A stretch of 64,000 nucleotides of DNA from SHZL01 sp963784425 (GCA_963784425.1 CAWARM010000013.1:62001-126000); one strand, 5' to 3'; counted from the stretch's first letter, positions 35,875-46,443 are shown. The notes: generated by a model not told the origin, from the letters alone. Program-made: numbers and translations.

Positions 35875-37736
35875 CAGCCGCGGCTAAACGTCGGTTGCCG
35901 GGGTGGATCCAGGTGCGTTTCAGCCTTGCAGCGGGCCTTGATCTCTTCGATCGTGCCGCCGAAATTAAACATGCCGAATTCACCGCGTTGGGCGCGCAGT
36001 TGGGTCCGCAGCGCTTGTGTGGCCGGCGCATCCACCGAGCCATCAGCGGCAATGACCACACCATAGCGTTTTGCGCCTGCCGCGCTGACCAGGTCGCGGT
36101 CCACATCGGCCTTGACCAGCGCTGGCTCGCGTTCATAGGGATCACCCCAGCCACCACCGCCCCAGGTATTGAAGTAGAGCAGGTCTCCCTTGCGCACCTT
36201 GATGCCTTCGGACTTGGACGGCAACCAGGTTTCAGTGCCGTCCGCGCGCACCAGGCGCTTGGTGGAGCGCATGCCGGGTTCGCCACCGCGCACGCCCCAG
36301 GGGTAGGTTAACCAGCGCTCGTCGTGCACGGAAACCGTGCCGTCAACCAGGAAGCGGTAGGCCACGGACAGTCCGTTGCCGCCGCGATGCAAACCGGCGC
36401 CGCCGGAATCGGCAATGCAGTCGTAGCGTTCGATGCGCAGGGGAAAATAGGCCTCGATGAACTCGTTGGGTACGTTGGTAAAACCCGGCCACAGGGAATG
36501 CCCGTCGGGACCATCGCCCACCGGTCGGCCCGGAATACCCCCAAAGCCGATCTGGAACAGCTGGAACCATTCGCCTTTGTCGTCATACCCGGCAAAAAAC
36601 AGGTGGGGGGAGTCGGAAAATCCTGCCGCATTGATGTGATCGGGTGCACTCTGCCCCAGCAGGCCGCCCATCACGTCAAAAATCCGCCCCAGTGCATGGG
36701 TGCGCCCGGACAGAGCCGCCGGGAACTTCGGCTTGAGCAGCGTGCCTTCCGGGATGCGCACATCGACCAGGTCGTAGAAGCCGTCGTTGAACAGGATCTG
36801 CGGATCGACCAGGTTGATGGTAAAGGAGCCGAAAAACATCTTGAACATGTCTTCGTTGAGGTAGAAGTTGATCGAGCTTTGCGCCTGCGGATCGGTGCCG
36901 GCAAAATCAAAGATCGCCTTGGGGCCCTCGCGCCACAGCTTGCAGCGAATCTTGTAGGGCCCCATGCCCACGCCATCGTCGCACACGTAGTCTTCAAACA
37001 CGCGCGGCTCTTCCGGCACGAGCATCTCGATGATGGCCTTCATCGCGAGGTAATTGCGCTCCAGCATGATTTCCATGGTGGAGTAAAAAACATCGTCGCC
37101 AAAGCGCCGCGCAATCTCGGTGCAGCGCCGCGCCGCGGTTCTGCAGGCCGCAACCAGTGCATTCAGGTCAAAGCGATTCCACTGTGGTGTGCGCACGTTG
37201 TGCAGGATCAGTTCCAGCACATCCTCCTGCAGAACGCCCTGCTTGTAGAGCTTGGTCGGTGGAATACGGATGCCTTCCTGGAAAATGGTTTCCGCGCGGA
37301 TGGGAATGGAGCCGGGCACCATGCCGCCGTTGTCCGACATGTGGCCAAACATGGCTGACCAGGCAATGTGTCGCCCATCCTTGAAAATTGGCACCAGCAC
37401 GATCCAGTCCGGCAAATGCGACACTGCCGCATTGCACATGTAGGGATCGTTGGTGAGGATGACATCGCCTTCATTGAGTTCGGCGTTGTACGCCTGTGTA
37501 AATCCGTGGATGAAGGAGCCGAACTGGCCAACGACCATTTTTCCATCGCGATTGGCAATCATGGGGAAGCAATCGCCCTGCTCACGGATACCCGGGCTCA
37601 TGGCCGTGCGAAACAGCACCGCATCCATTTCGACGCGGGCATTGCGCAGGGCGTTTTCGATGATATCCACGGTGACCGTGTCCACTTCGATGCGGGAAAA
37701 AGGCGCGTTATTGGTTTGAACAATTCGTGTAGCCAT
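35874..37736 (-). CDS. Hydantoinase/oxoprolinase B-family subunit
   Basis: 620 residues of the HyuB type: TVDIIENALRNARVEMDAVLFRTA, MSPGIREQGDCFPMI, PYMCNAAVSHLPDW, then PGRPVGDGPDGHSLWP and WGGGGWGDPYERE at the C-terminus. These proteins pair with HyuA to open hydantoin- or 5-oxoproline-type rings with ATP, or act in acetone-carboxylase-like reactions. The gene is intact, two bases after hyuA, and overlaps the hydrolase gene that follows. Confidence 0.9.
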   Translation of the reverse strand: MATRIVQTNNAPFSRIEVDTVTVDIIENALRNARVEMDAVLFRTAMSPGIREQGDCFPMIANRDGKMVVGQFGSFIHGFTQAYNAELNEGDVILTNDPYMCNAAVSHLPDWIVLVPIFKDGRHIAWSAMFGHMSDNGGMVPGSIPIRAETIFQEGIRIPPTKLYKQGVLQEDVLELILHNVRTPQWNRFDLNALVAACRTAARRCTEIARRFGDDVFYSTMEIMLERNYLAMKAIIEMLVPEEPRVFEDYVCDDGVGMGPYKIRCKLWREGPKAIFDFAGTDPQAQSSINFYLNEDMFKMFFGSFTINLVDPQILFNDGFYDLVDVRIPEGTLLKPKFPAALSGRTHALGRIFDVMGGLLGQSAPDHINAAGFSDSPHLFFAGYDDKGEWFQLFQIGFGGIPGRPVGDGPDGHSLWPGFTNVPNEFIEAYFPLRIERYDCIADSGGAGLHRGGNGLSVAYRFLVDGTVSVHDERWLTYPWGVRGGEPGMRSTKRLVRADGTETWLPSKSEGIKVRKGDLLYFNTWGGGGWGDPYEREPALVKADVDRDLVSAAGAKRYGVVIAADGSVDAPATQALRTQLRAQRGEFGMFNFGGTIEEIKARCKAETHLDPPRQPTFSRG

Positions 37737-37738
37737 GA

Positions 37739-39812
37739 TTATTTGCCTCCTGCTGCGGCCACTGTGATCAAGAGGTTGCCGATCGCATCCACGGTAGCCA
37801 TGTAGCCCGGCAATACCACGGTGGTGGCGTCCATTTCGCTGACAATCGCGGCGCCGCTGATCACCATGCCCTCGCGCAACAGGTTGCGGTGGTAAATGGC
37901 GGCATCGTGCCAGCGCCCTTCATGGTAAATGCGCGAGTCATGCGCCTTGCATTCATCCAGGCTTAAGCCTTCCTTGCCCACCCGCACTTCAGCAATGGCC
38001 CTGGAACGGGACTGTACTATGGCGCGGATCATGACCAGTTCGTGGTCTTCACCGAGGGCAAAGGTAAACAGGTGCTCATGCTCCCGGTCGAATCGGTCCG
38101 TGAGGAATGCCAGGCCGTGCTGGCGCAAATCGGCTGCGGTAAATTCCATGGTGATCTGGAATGCCTGCCCGGCATAACGAAGATCCGCCTGGTAGGTCGC
38201 TTCCTGCTTTTCGGCCGGGATACCATCGGCATTCAGTGACGTCGCCGCACGCTCTCGCAGGCTTTCAAGATCAGCCAGCAGTTGCTCCACGGTGATATTG
38301 GCCGCCTTGGATACGTAGGTGCGCGAAGCTTCGTCCTGCACCGCAGTGGTCGCATCACCATAGGCGCACAGCACGCCGGGGCCGGGTGGAATGATCACCG
38401 GCCAGGAGTCAGTCAGGATGCCCATGGCGTTGCCATGCAGAGGCCCGGCGCCGCCAAAAGCTATCAAGGCGAAATCGCGTGGATCAAAACCCTGCTCCAC
38501 GGACACCAGCCGCAAGGCGCCAAACATGGATTCATTGACGATCTTGATGATGCCCTCGGCCGCTTCCATCAATCCAATGCCCATGGCGTCGGCAATCTTC
38601 TGCACCGCCGTCTCGGCTGCAGCCTTGTCGATGGCCATGTTGCCGCCCAGCTGGACATCAGACGGCAGGTACCCCAGGACCACGTTGGCATCACACACCG
38701 TGGCCTCGGTTCCGCCCTGCATGTAGGCCGCCGGACCGGGGACGGCGCCCAGCCGATTGCGGGCCGACGCGCAAAGCCTTGGTCAACTGCGGCACGAAGG
38801 CAATGGATCCGCCTCCCGCGCCCACCGTGCGCACATCCACCGAGGGTGCGCGGACGGTTACGTCCCCCACTCGCGTTTCCCTGCGTACCCTTGCCCTGGC
38901 ACCCTGGATCAGCGCCACATCCGTGGAAGTTCCGCCCATGTCAAACGTCAGCACATCGCCGTACCCGGCCCGGCTGGCGTAATAAATGGCGCCCGCCACA
39001 CCACCGGCAGGGCCGGACATCAGGAGATTTACCGGCGATTCCGCAGCTGCGCGTGAGGAAGCAAGGCCACCATCAGAGCGCAGGATGGACAGCTGCACAT
39101 CCTTGCCCATCAGCTTCTCCAGCGCAGCCTGCAAATTATTGATGTAGGTGGAAACTTCCGGATACACATAGGAGTTCACCACCGTGGTTTCGGTGCGCTC
39201 GTATTCCTGCATTTCCGGCACCACGTCGGATGAAATGGAGATGGGTACCTTGCCGAATATCTTGCGTGCAATGTCACGCGCCTGGCGCTCGTGCTCGCCA
39301 TTTACATAGGCATTGATAAAACAGATGGTCAGGGCTTCAACTTCCCCCTTGGCCTTGAGTTTTTCCAGGCTGGTGCGCAACGCAGCCTTGTCCAGCGGGC
39401 GGACCACCTCGCCATTGGCGGCGATGCGCTCTTCCGCTTCGATGGTCAGCTCCAACGGAGCCAGCAGGGGCTTCTTGACGTAGCTCACCCAGCCGCCGAG
39501 CCCGCCCGGACAAAACGACCGTGCCACCTGCAACACCTGTTTGAAGCCGCTGGTGGTGACCAGGCCGACCTTCGCGCCCTTGCCGGTCAAAACCGCATTG
39601 GTGGCCACCGTGGTGCCATGCATTACGCGGTGAATCTTTTTCGGATCAACTCCTGATTCCTCGCAGATTCGCGCGATGCCGTTCAACACGCCAATCGACG
39701 AATCGTGCGGTGTGGATGGCACTTTGGCTGTATAGGTGGCGCCCGATTCCTCGTCGATCAGCAGCAGGTCCGTAAAGGTACCGCCCACATCAACGCCCAG
39801 TCGATAACTCAT
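37739..39812 (-). pseudogene. Hydantoinase/oxoprolinase A-family subunit, one frameshift
   Basis: The ATP-binding partner of HyuB. It is 690 residues when repaired, the usual length. It starts at ATG 39812 with YRLGVDVGGTFTDLLLIDE (ASKHA-type phosphate loop), followed by VMHGTTVATNAVL and DMGGTSTDVALI. The second frame continues GGTEATVCDANVVLGYLP and ends in a small beta-domain. The break is near 38749, where GGGCGCC reads correctly as GGCGCC; removing one G gives SAGAVPGPAAY. The remaining coding sequence shows no other damage. Confidence 0.87.
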
Positions 39813-39839
39813 GCTTCTCTCCAGATCCCCTAACAAATA

Positions 39840-39890
39840 TTATTTCCCAATGTTATTTCCCAGTGTTATTTCCCGGTGTTATTTCGTTCG
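39840..39890. repeat. 13-bp tandem repeats (TTATTTCCC) after the HMG-CoA lyase gene
   Basis: TTATTTCCCAATG, TTATTTCCCAGTG and TTATTTCCCGGTG follow one another from 39840 to 39878, and a partial fourth copy begins at 39879. On the minus strand each copy contains TAA, and because 13 is not a multiple of three, successive copies put that stop in all three frames. The first of these is the stop codon of the HMG-CoA lyase gene. Confidence 0.75.
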
Positions 39891-40788
39891 TTCCAATTGG
39901 CGACGCAGCCACGGTGTGGCGCGCCCGCCAGGCGCGGTGCCGGTCAGTGATTTTGCCAATTCTGCTGCTGCCAGCAATGGCGCAAGACCAATTCCCGTAT
40001 CGTAGCCCATCTGCTCCAGCATCATCACCACATCCTCGGTGGCCACATTGCCGGATGCTCCCGGCGCAAAGGGGCAACCACCCAGCCCGCCAATGGACGC
40101 ATCAAATTTGCGGATGCCGGATTCTGTTGCGGCAAAAACGTTGGCGAGGCCCATGGCCCGCGTGTCGTGAAAATGACAACTGAGCCGTTCCACCCCATGA
40201 CGTTCCACCAGCGTTTGGGTCAAGCGCCCTGACCTGCCCCGGATTGGCCGCGCCTATGGTATCGGCCACGGAGACTTCATCCGCACCCAACTGCAAGAAC
40301 TGTGCAACGATGCGCTGCACTACAGCAGGATCGGTAGGACCATCAAACGGGCACTCGAAGGCAACTGCAATGGCAGCCGCAACCCGGATACCCTCCTGGC
40401 GCGCCCGGTGCAGGATGTCCGCGGTCACCTGTTCCGCCTGGAGCATACCCATGTTGGCATTTTTCTGTGCCATGCCTTCACTGGCATATAGCACCATGTT
40501 GACACTGGTGGCGCCCGCCGCCCGGGCGAGCTCATAGCCTTTCATGTTTGGAATCAGCACCGTGAAGCGGCTGTCACCGTTCTGCGGCAGCCCCGCCAAG
40601 ACTTCCGCCGCACCCGCCATGGCGGGGACCGCGCGGGGCGAAACAAAGCTGCCAACTTCGATATGTTTCACCCCGGCCGCAATCAGTGCGCTGACGAGCT
40701 CCAGGCGCTGCTGCGGGGTCAGGAAGCGTGCCTGATTCTGCAACCCATCACGCGGGCCAACGTCATTGATGGTCACCGTTTCGCGCAT
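39879..40788 (-). pseudogene. Hydroxymethylglutaryl-CoA lyase-like enzyme, one frameshift
   Basis: DRE-TIM metallolyase fold. The 302 residues expected after repair match this family. The first part has TINDVGPRDGLQNQ and IEVGSFVSP. The second part has the metal-ligand histidines in CHFHDTRAMGLAN and the active-site Cys loop GGLGGCPFAPGASGN. HMG-CoA lyase cleaves HMG-CoA to acetyl-CoA and acetoacetate, but relatives use other 3-hydroxy-3-methylacyl-CoAs. The break is near 40222: GCTTGAC should read GCTGAC, giving VRALTQTLVE. It overlaps the CoA-transferase gene (TGATG) and is the second gene of the operon. Confidence 0.88.
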
Positions 40789-41988
40789 CAGCCAACCACT
40801 CCCTGCCGGCGCAATTCCTCGATAGCGGGCGCCTCGTATCCAAGCAATCGGGATAAAACGTTATTCGTGTGCTGACCCACCAGCGGCGCGGCACTGAATG
40901 ACTCCTCATTGGTGCGCGACAACTTGATGGGATTGCCCGGCCCCCGGGTGGATTTGCCGCCCGGGTGCTTGAGCTCAACCACCATGTTGCGGTGCAATAC
41001 CTGGGAATCACACAAAGCCTGGCTGAAGCGGTTTACGGGCGCACAGGGAATCCGTTTGGCTTCCAACTGCTGCAGCCAGTACTCAGACGTGTTGCTTTTC
41101 AGGATGGCATTCAAACGCTCATTGATCATGTCACGATCCTGCCAGCGGCCGGGCTGGGTATCGTACCTGGTATCTGCAAATTCCGGACACGGAATCACGT
41201 GCTTGAGATTCTGCCAGAAGTTGTCGGTAATCACCGCAATGACAATAAAACCGTCGGATGTTGCGAACGTATTGTAGGGCACATGTACAAAATGGGAATT
41301 GCCGATGGGGTACGGGTCTTCACCGGAAAGAAAATGCATGGTCGCCATGTAGTTCAGCATGGAAACCTGGCAATCCAGCATGGAAATGTCCACGTGCTGG
41401 CCCCGGCCGCTGCGTGACGCGCTCCAACAGGGCGGCCAGGATACCCATGACCGCGAACATGCCGCCGCCCAGGTCGCCAATAGGAATGCCCGAACGCACC
41501 GGGTGAGCCCGGTCGCTGCCGGTAATGGACATGCCGCCACCGGTGGCTTGCGCCACCTGGTCAAAGGCCGGCCGGTCAGGCTTGGGCCCATCGGAGCCAA
41601 AACCCGTCACGGTGCAGGTAATGATGGCCGGGTTGACGGCGCTCAGCGTTGCGTAATCAATACCAAGCCGTTCCGGCACACCCACGCCAAAGTTACTGAT
41701 GACCACATCAGACTTGCGCACCAGGTCGTAAAAGACCTCGCGGCCTGCGGGACTTTTAAGGTCGATGGCCACGCTCTGTTTGTTGCGATTGAGGGTGATG
41801 TAATAGGCGCCGAATCCATCAAGTGAATTCTTCGGGTCCGTGGCCAGCAGTTTGCGTGTACCCTCGCCCTGCAAAGGCTCTACCTTGATGGTTTCCGCCC
41901 CCAGGTCCGCCAGGATCATGGAACCATAGGGGCCGGACAACATGTGGGTCAGGTCCAGGATACGTACATTGGCCAAGGGTTTGTTCAT
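40788..41988 (-). pseudogene. Type III CoA-transferase (CaiB/BaiF family), one frameshift
   Basis: 399 residues once repaired, the usual size. The first part shows NVRILDLTHMLSGPYGSMILADLGA, VEPLQGEGTRK, and the catalytic-Asp region AIDLKSPAGREVFYDLV. The second part has GRGQHVDISMLDC and IPCAPVNRFSQAL. These enzymes move CoA between organic acids. Near 41409 the frame is restored by removing one base before GGCCGGGGCC, which gives GRGQHVD. It is the first gene of the catabolic operon and should activate the carbon source as a CoA thioester. Confidence 0.88.
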
Positions 41989-42023
41989 GCGGGCTTGTTC
42001 ATCAGGTTTTGTTCAGTTTGCGC

Positions 42024-42821
42024 CTACCAGAAATACCAAAGCACGATCACGCCGAGGACCAGGCGATACCACGCAAAAGCGCTGAAGGTGTGATGGGCAA
42101 TGTAGCGCAGCAGACCCTTAACCACCATCAGAGCGCTGATGAACGCCATCACGAAGCCGGCGGCAAACACCGGCAGGTCATGCGCGTGCAGCAATTCGTA
42201 GTTTTTGTACAAATCCAGACCGGTAGCGGCGAACATGATCGGGATGGCGAGAAAAAACGAAAACTCCGTGGCGGCCTTGCGCGACAGGCCGGTTAATAAA
42301 CCACCAATGATGGTAGCGCCTGCGCGGGACGTGCCGGGAATCAGGGACACGCACTGGGCCAGGCCGATCAGCAAGGCATCGCGCCATCCCATCTCGTCCA
42401 CTGCGGCGACACGCACGCTGCGGTGCCTGCCTTCCACCCAGAAAATCAGCAAGCCGCCGACAATCAATGCGATCGCAACAGTGACCGGGTTGAACAGGTA
42501 CGCCTTTATCGCGTCATGAAACAACAGCCCCAGTATGGCTGCCGGCATGAAGGCGACCAGCAGGTTCGCCACAAATCGCCGCGCGCCCGCATCCGTCAGC
42601 AAACCGCGTGTGACACCAAGCAGCCTGGCGTGATACTCCCACACCACCGCCAGGATCGCCCCGAGTTGAATGACAATTTCGAAGACCTTGCCCTTGTCGT
42701 CGTTGAAATCGAGCAGGTCACCCACAATGATCAGGTGCCCGGTACTCGAGATCGGCAGAAACTCCGTGACGCCCTCAACGACGCCGAGGACCAGCGCCTT
42801 CAGGATGACCAGCCAATCCAT
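42024..42821 (-). CDS. uppP: Undecaprenyl-diphosphatase
   Basis: Membrane phosphatase that recycles undecaprenyl pyrophosphate for peptidoglycan and O-polysaccharide synthesis. The 265 residues carry both signature motifs: EGVTEFLPISSTGHL (16-30) and PGTSRAGATI (161-170), with eight hydrophobic helices. The start ATG 42821 gives the standard MDWLVILKALVLGVVEG opening. It lies upstream of the CoA-transferase operon on the same strand but is a housekeeping gene and probably independent. Confidence 0.96.
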   Translation of the reverse strand: MDWLVILKALVLGVVEGVTEFLPISSTGHLIIVGDLLDFNDDKGKVFEIVIQLGAILAVVWEYHARLLGVTRGLLTDAGARRFVANLLVAFMPAAILGLLFHDAIKAYLFNPVTVAIALIVGGLLIFWVEGRHRSVRVAAVDEMGWRDALLIGLAQCVSLIPGTSRAGATIIGGLLTGLSRKAATEFSFFLAIPIMFAATGLDLYKNYELLHAHDLPVFAAGFVMAFISALMVVKGLLRYIAHHTFSAFAWYRLVLGVIVLWYFW

Positions 42822-43006
42822 TGTGATTCCTCAGTAAGTGCCAGTGGGTACATGCTGCCGTAAGATCAAGGCCACGCAGCTTTGCGGATGCTCCGCGGCT
42901 ATAGTGCCAGAAATAGCAGCTTATTGGATCATGGGCGAAGGCTGGTAAAATAAATCAGGAAGACCGGCAATCATTCCCTGTTGAGGCACAGTGGAGGGCT
43001 CCCCGA

Positions 43007-44008
43007 ATGAAAAGAGTTATGAAATACATGGCATGGGTGCTGGCGGTGGTCACGGTCGCTGCCCTGGCTGTTTATCTCTGGGCCAACCAGGTCGCGAACA
43101 AGCGCTACGAGAAAGAGTGGACAGTGCATACGGACGGCTTCCCCATCCCGTTCCCATTGAGTGCTGACGAACTGGCAGCGCTTCGCGCCGAGCGGATCGC
43201 GGCAGGAGCCTCCACGACGGACCCGCTGGCTGGCGTAGACCTCCCGGCGGTGACTCTGGAGCGCGCGGTCCGGCGGGGCCAGCACATTGCCGAGAGCCGC
43301 GCGGGGTGCAGCGGCTGCCACGGCAAAGACTTTGGCGGGGGAACCATCATCGACAGCGCCTTGATTGCACATTGGGTGGCGCCAAACCTGACTTCCGGTG
43401 AAGGTAGCGTGACCAAAGACTTCACCGCGAACGATTGGGACCGCGCCGTCCGGCATGCCGTGCGCCACAACGGACGCACATCCTCGATGCCATCGCAGGA
43501 TTACCTCAATCTCACCGACCACGAGCTGTCCGACATAGCGGCTTATATTCGCTCGATGCCTGCCGTGAATCGCGATCTGGGTGAGGTGAGATTTGGACCC
43601 GTGTTCTCGTTCATGATCGCCACCAATCCCAAGTTGCTGCTTGCCTTCACCATCGATCACACCAGGCCCCATGAAATAGAGCCGCCGGTCGAGGCGCCGA
43701 GCGTGGAGCTGGGAGAGCACATCGTGCAAGTTTGCCGCGGCTGTCATGGCCCGCAGTTGTCCGGTGGCAAGATGGCGGGTGATCCCAACATGCCCGTTGT
43801 CGCGAACATCACGCCGCATGAAACCGGCCTCAAGTCCTGGACCGAGAATGACTTCATCCGCGCGCTCCGCGAAGGCAAGCGCAAGGATGGCACGTCCATC
43901 AGCACGATGATGCCGTGGACGGCCTACGGGCAAATGACGGATACAGAGCTCAAGGCTGTATGGGCCTATCTGCAGACAGTCCCGGCAGTGGAAAAAGGAA
44001 ACCATTAG
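43007..44008 (+). CDS. Dihaem cytochrome c family protein
   Basis: 333 residues with an N-terminal membrane anchor or signal (YMAWVLAVVTVAALAVYLWA). Two c-type haem sites are visible, CSGCH (first domain) and CRGCH (second domain). Methionine candidates for the sixth ligand follow in each domain (SSMPSQDYLNL; TMMPWTAYGQMT). Each haem domain ends in a helix such as DHELSDIAAYIRSMP. It is likely a periplasmic, membrane-tethered electron carrier; no oxidase or dehydrogenase gene is adjacent. It is divergent from uppP. Confidence 0.9.
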   Translation: MKRVMKYMAWVLAVVTVAALAVYLWANQVANKRYEKEWTVHTDGFPIPFPLSADELAALRAERIAAGASTTDPLAGVDLPAVTLERAVRRGQHIAESRAGCSGCHGKDFGGGTIIDSALIAHWVAPNLTSGEGSVTKDFTANDWDRAVRHAVRHNGRTSSMPSQDYLNLTDHELSDIAAYIRSMPAVNRDLGEVRFGPVFSFMIATNPKLLLAFTIDHTRPHEIEPPVEAPSVELGEHIVQVCRGCHGPQLSGGKMAGDPNMPVVANITPHETGLKSWTENDFIRALREGKRKDGTSISTMMPWTAYGQMTDTELKAVWAYLQTVPAVEKGNH

Positions 44009-44223
44009 CCGGAGGAGTGCGTCCCGGCCGTTCTTGACTGGTGGACAATACCTCACGGCTGGCAGCCAGGGCGCACAAATTTAATGAAAAATTTAATCTC
44101 TGTTCATCTGAATTTCACCGGAGCATAATCAAGCCTGCGTAACATGGATGCGCATATAGGGACATCCCCGGTTTGCACTAACCGGACAACATTTCGCAAG
44201 GACGCGAACACAAGGAGTTTCGT

Positions 44224-45597
44224 ATGAAAATCAGACTGCTCACCATAGCTTTGGCGTTCTCGCTGTCGGCATCGGCCGCGGCGGAGGACGTGATTGTAAC
44301 CCGGCATTTTTCAGGCCACTGGAACCAACCGGAACAGGAAAGCCAGGGCCTCATCCTGCAGGTGGTCAACCAGGACGACGGATCGAAAAACGCAGTGGCG
44401 TACTGGTTTACCTATGCAGACGACAGGGAATCATCCTGGTTGCTGGGCGTAGGCCCGGTAGAAGCGAACCACATCCAACTGGACCTGTTCCGCGCCAGCG
44501 ACGTGGGTTTCCTGGAAGATGACCATCCCGGTAACGCGAACGTAGCGCAAGTCGGTTCCATGGAGATAGAGTTTTCTTCCTGTGACGATGGCACCGTCAC
44601 CTTCAGCTCCACCGACAGCGCTATCGGATCCGGTGCTTTTCCAATTTCAAGGATCACGTCCATTTTCAATACGGAATGCAGCGGCGGCATTTCAGATGAC
44701 ACACCTTCAGACGTGCTACCGACCGACCAGAGAATCAGCCTCGTGCCGGCGAGCCAGGGAGTCACCGGCAGCGGCCATGCTGATTTCAAGGAACAGCCGG
44801 ACCGCACGGAATTTTCGGTCGAAAGCGAAAACCTGGCGGATGGCCGCTACCGGATATTGGTAGGTGGTGCGGACCGTGGTGAATTGGTGGTTAGTGCCGG
44901 CCATGGACAAACCGAATTTCGCAGCCCGGTAGAATCTGGCAAGGTCCTGCTGACATTTGACCCGCGCGGCCAGGCCATCGAGGTCAGCGGCAAGCAGGGA
45001 GCGGTACTCACCTCGGGTGATGCCGAGCTCAGCGATGATGACGCGACTGACGATGACGCCACCGATGATGCCACCGGCGATGACGCTACCAGACGATGAT
45101 GCTACTGACGATGACGCTACCGACGATGACGCGACCGACGATGACGCGACCGACGATGACGCTTCAGACGATGAGCCACGGACGATGATGCCACCGATGA
45201 CGATAGCGACGATAACAATACCGACAGCGACAATAACGCTAGCGAAATTGAAGTCGACCTCACGAATGCAGGCGTCTTCCCGGAAGCATCCGGTGATGCA
45301 AAATTCGAGGCGCGCGATGATCGTACCGAATTCTCCGTGGAAATCGAGGATGTTCCAGCCGGAAACTATGACCTGAAGGTTGGTGGCACCTCGGTTGGCG
45401 ACATTCATGCGACCATGGACAAGGATGGCAAAGTCCAGGGTGAAGCTGAATTTCGGGATCCTGTAGAGCCCGGCAAAACCCTGTTGGACTTCGACCCGCG
45501 CGGGCAGACTATCGAAGTGCTGGACGGAACTGAGCGTTATACTGGATGTGGCGTTTCCACTGAGCTAGGGCTCATTTCCGGCACACAGCGTCCATAG
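44224..45597 (+). pseudogene. Secreted protein with two homologous domains joined by an acidic Asp/Ala/Thr repeat, two compensating frame breaks
   Basis: Preceded by a clear AAGGAG site at 44213-44218. A signal peptide (MKIRLLTIALAFSLSASAAA) starts the protein, then an unrecognised domain (DVIVTRHFSGHWNQPEQESQ). Two homologous modules follow: the first has FKEQPDRTEFSVESENLADG and VLLTFDPRGQAIEV, the second FEARDDRTEFSVEIEDVPAG and TLLDFDPRGQTIEV. They are joined by tandem DDDAT units. The frame is interrupted near 45091 (one extra A) and near 45174 (one missing base); together these cancel, giving 457 residues. Breaks inside a tandem repeat may be slippage errors or phase variation. Function unknown. 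Confidence 0.65.
45034..45205 (+). repeat. 15-bp tandem repeat encoding DDDAT
   Basis: About eleven units close to GACGATGACGCNACC encode Asp-Asp-Asp-Ala-Thr (one unit is short). They form the acidic linker between the two homologous modules of the surrounding gene. Unit boundaries drift, and the two frame breaks of the gene lie inside it. Confidence 0.8.
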
Positions 45598-45646
45598 ACC
45601 ACCAGGGGCTGGTTTCCGATGAGGAATCCGGCCCCTGGTGGTTTTT
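45598..45646 (+). terminator. Rho-independent terminator
   Basis: ACCACCAGGGGC (45598-45609) pairs with GCCCCTGGTGGT (45631-45642), then TTTTT. It lies directly after the stop codon of the acidic-repeat gene and separates that gene from the regulatory operon downstream. Confidence 0.9.
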
Positions 45647-45743
45647 CCTGGACCTGGGGTGACACTCCGCAAAGCGTGTACTATTCTCTCCAAAGGTGCA
45701 GTGTGTCGCGCGAATGCACATCGTACGGGAGCCAGGCAGTGGC

Positions 45744-46442
45744 ATGAGAATTCTGATTGTTGAAGACGAGCCCCGCATTGCGGATTTCCTTCAGCGCGGG
45801 CTGCGCGCGGAGGGGCATACCTGTGTCGTGGCGAACGATGGTGAATCCGGATTGTCGCTCGCTCTGGACGGTGATTTTGACCTGTTGTTGCTTGATTTAA
45901 TGCTGCCCAGGATGCATGGCCATGAAGTGTGCCAGCAACTGCGTTTGAAAGGACTGAAAACGCCCATCATCATATTGACGGGAATGGACAGCCTGGATGA
46001 CGTAGTGGCCGGCCTGCGCATGGGTGCCGACGATTACATGACCAAGCCATTTTCGTTTGTGGAATTGCTGGCGCGAATGGAAACGGTTATGCGCCGAAGC
46101 AAGGACTTTGCCGGCGAAGAGCCCGTACTCAGAGCCGGTCCCCTGGCGTTTGACCGTCAGTCCCTGCGCTTCTCGGTGGATGGCAAGGAAATCAAAATGA
46201 CGGCCAAGGAGTTGGCCATCATCGAGTTATTGATGAGCAAGCCGGGCACCTTGTTCAGCCGTGAGCGCATTCTCAGCAATGTCTGGGGCCTGAACATGGA
46301 CCCGCTGACCAATGTGGTAGATGTCTACATCGGAAAACTGCGCAAAAAAATTGATCCCGAGTCCGACAGAATTACCATTGAGACAGTCCGCGGGTTGGGT
46401 TACAGGCTGAATACCACCCATTCTGCAACACCAGCCAGTTGA
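45744..46442 (+). CDS. OmpR/PhoB-family response regulator
   Basis: 232 residues from ATG 45744 (MRILIVEDEPRIADFLQ); the upstream in-frame extension lacks family similarity. The receiver has the phosphoacceptor Asp51 in LLLLDLMLPRMHG, the switch Thr in IIILTGMD and the Lys in YMTKPFSF. The C-terminal winged helix ends in ITIETVRGLGYRLN, the standard DNA-binding loop. It is the first gene of a four-gene unit that ends with a histidine kinase, probably its cognate partner. Confidence 0.94.
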   Translation: MRILIVEDEPRIADFLQRGLRAEGHTCVVANDGESGLSLALDGDFDLLLLDLMLPRMHGHEVCQQLRLKGLKTPIIILTGMDSLDDVVAGLRMGADDYMTKPFSFVELLARMETVMRRSKDFAGEEPVLRAGPLAFDRQSLRFSVDGKEIKMTAKELAIIELLMSKPGTLFSRERILSNVWGLNMDPLTNVVDVYIGKLRKKIDPESDRITIETVRGLGYRLNTTHSATPAS

Positions 46443-46443
46443 A

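Noticed and set aside
36324..37358. Open frame of 344 codons on the plus strand opposite hyuB
   Set aside because: Shadow of the conserved HyuB gene, no motif or signal.
42971..44056. Open frame of 361 codons opposite the dihaem cytochrome gene
   Set aside because: The plus-strand gene has two haem motifs and a signal anchor; the opposite frame has nothing recognisable.
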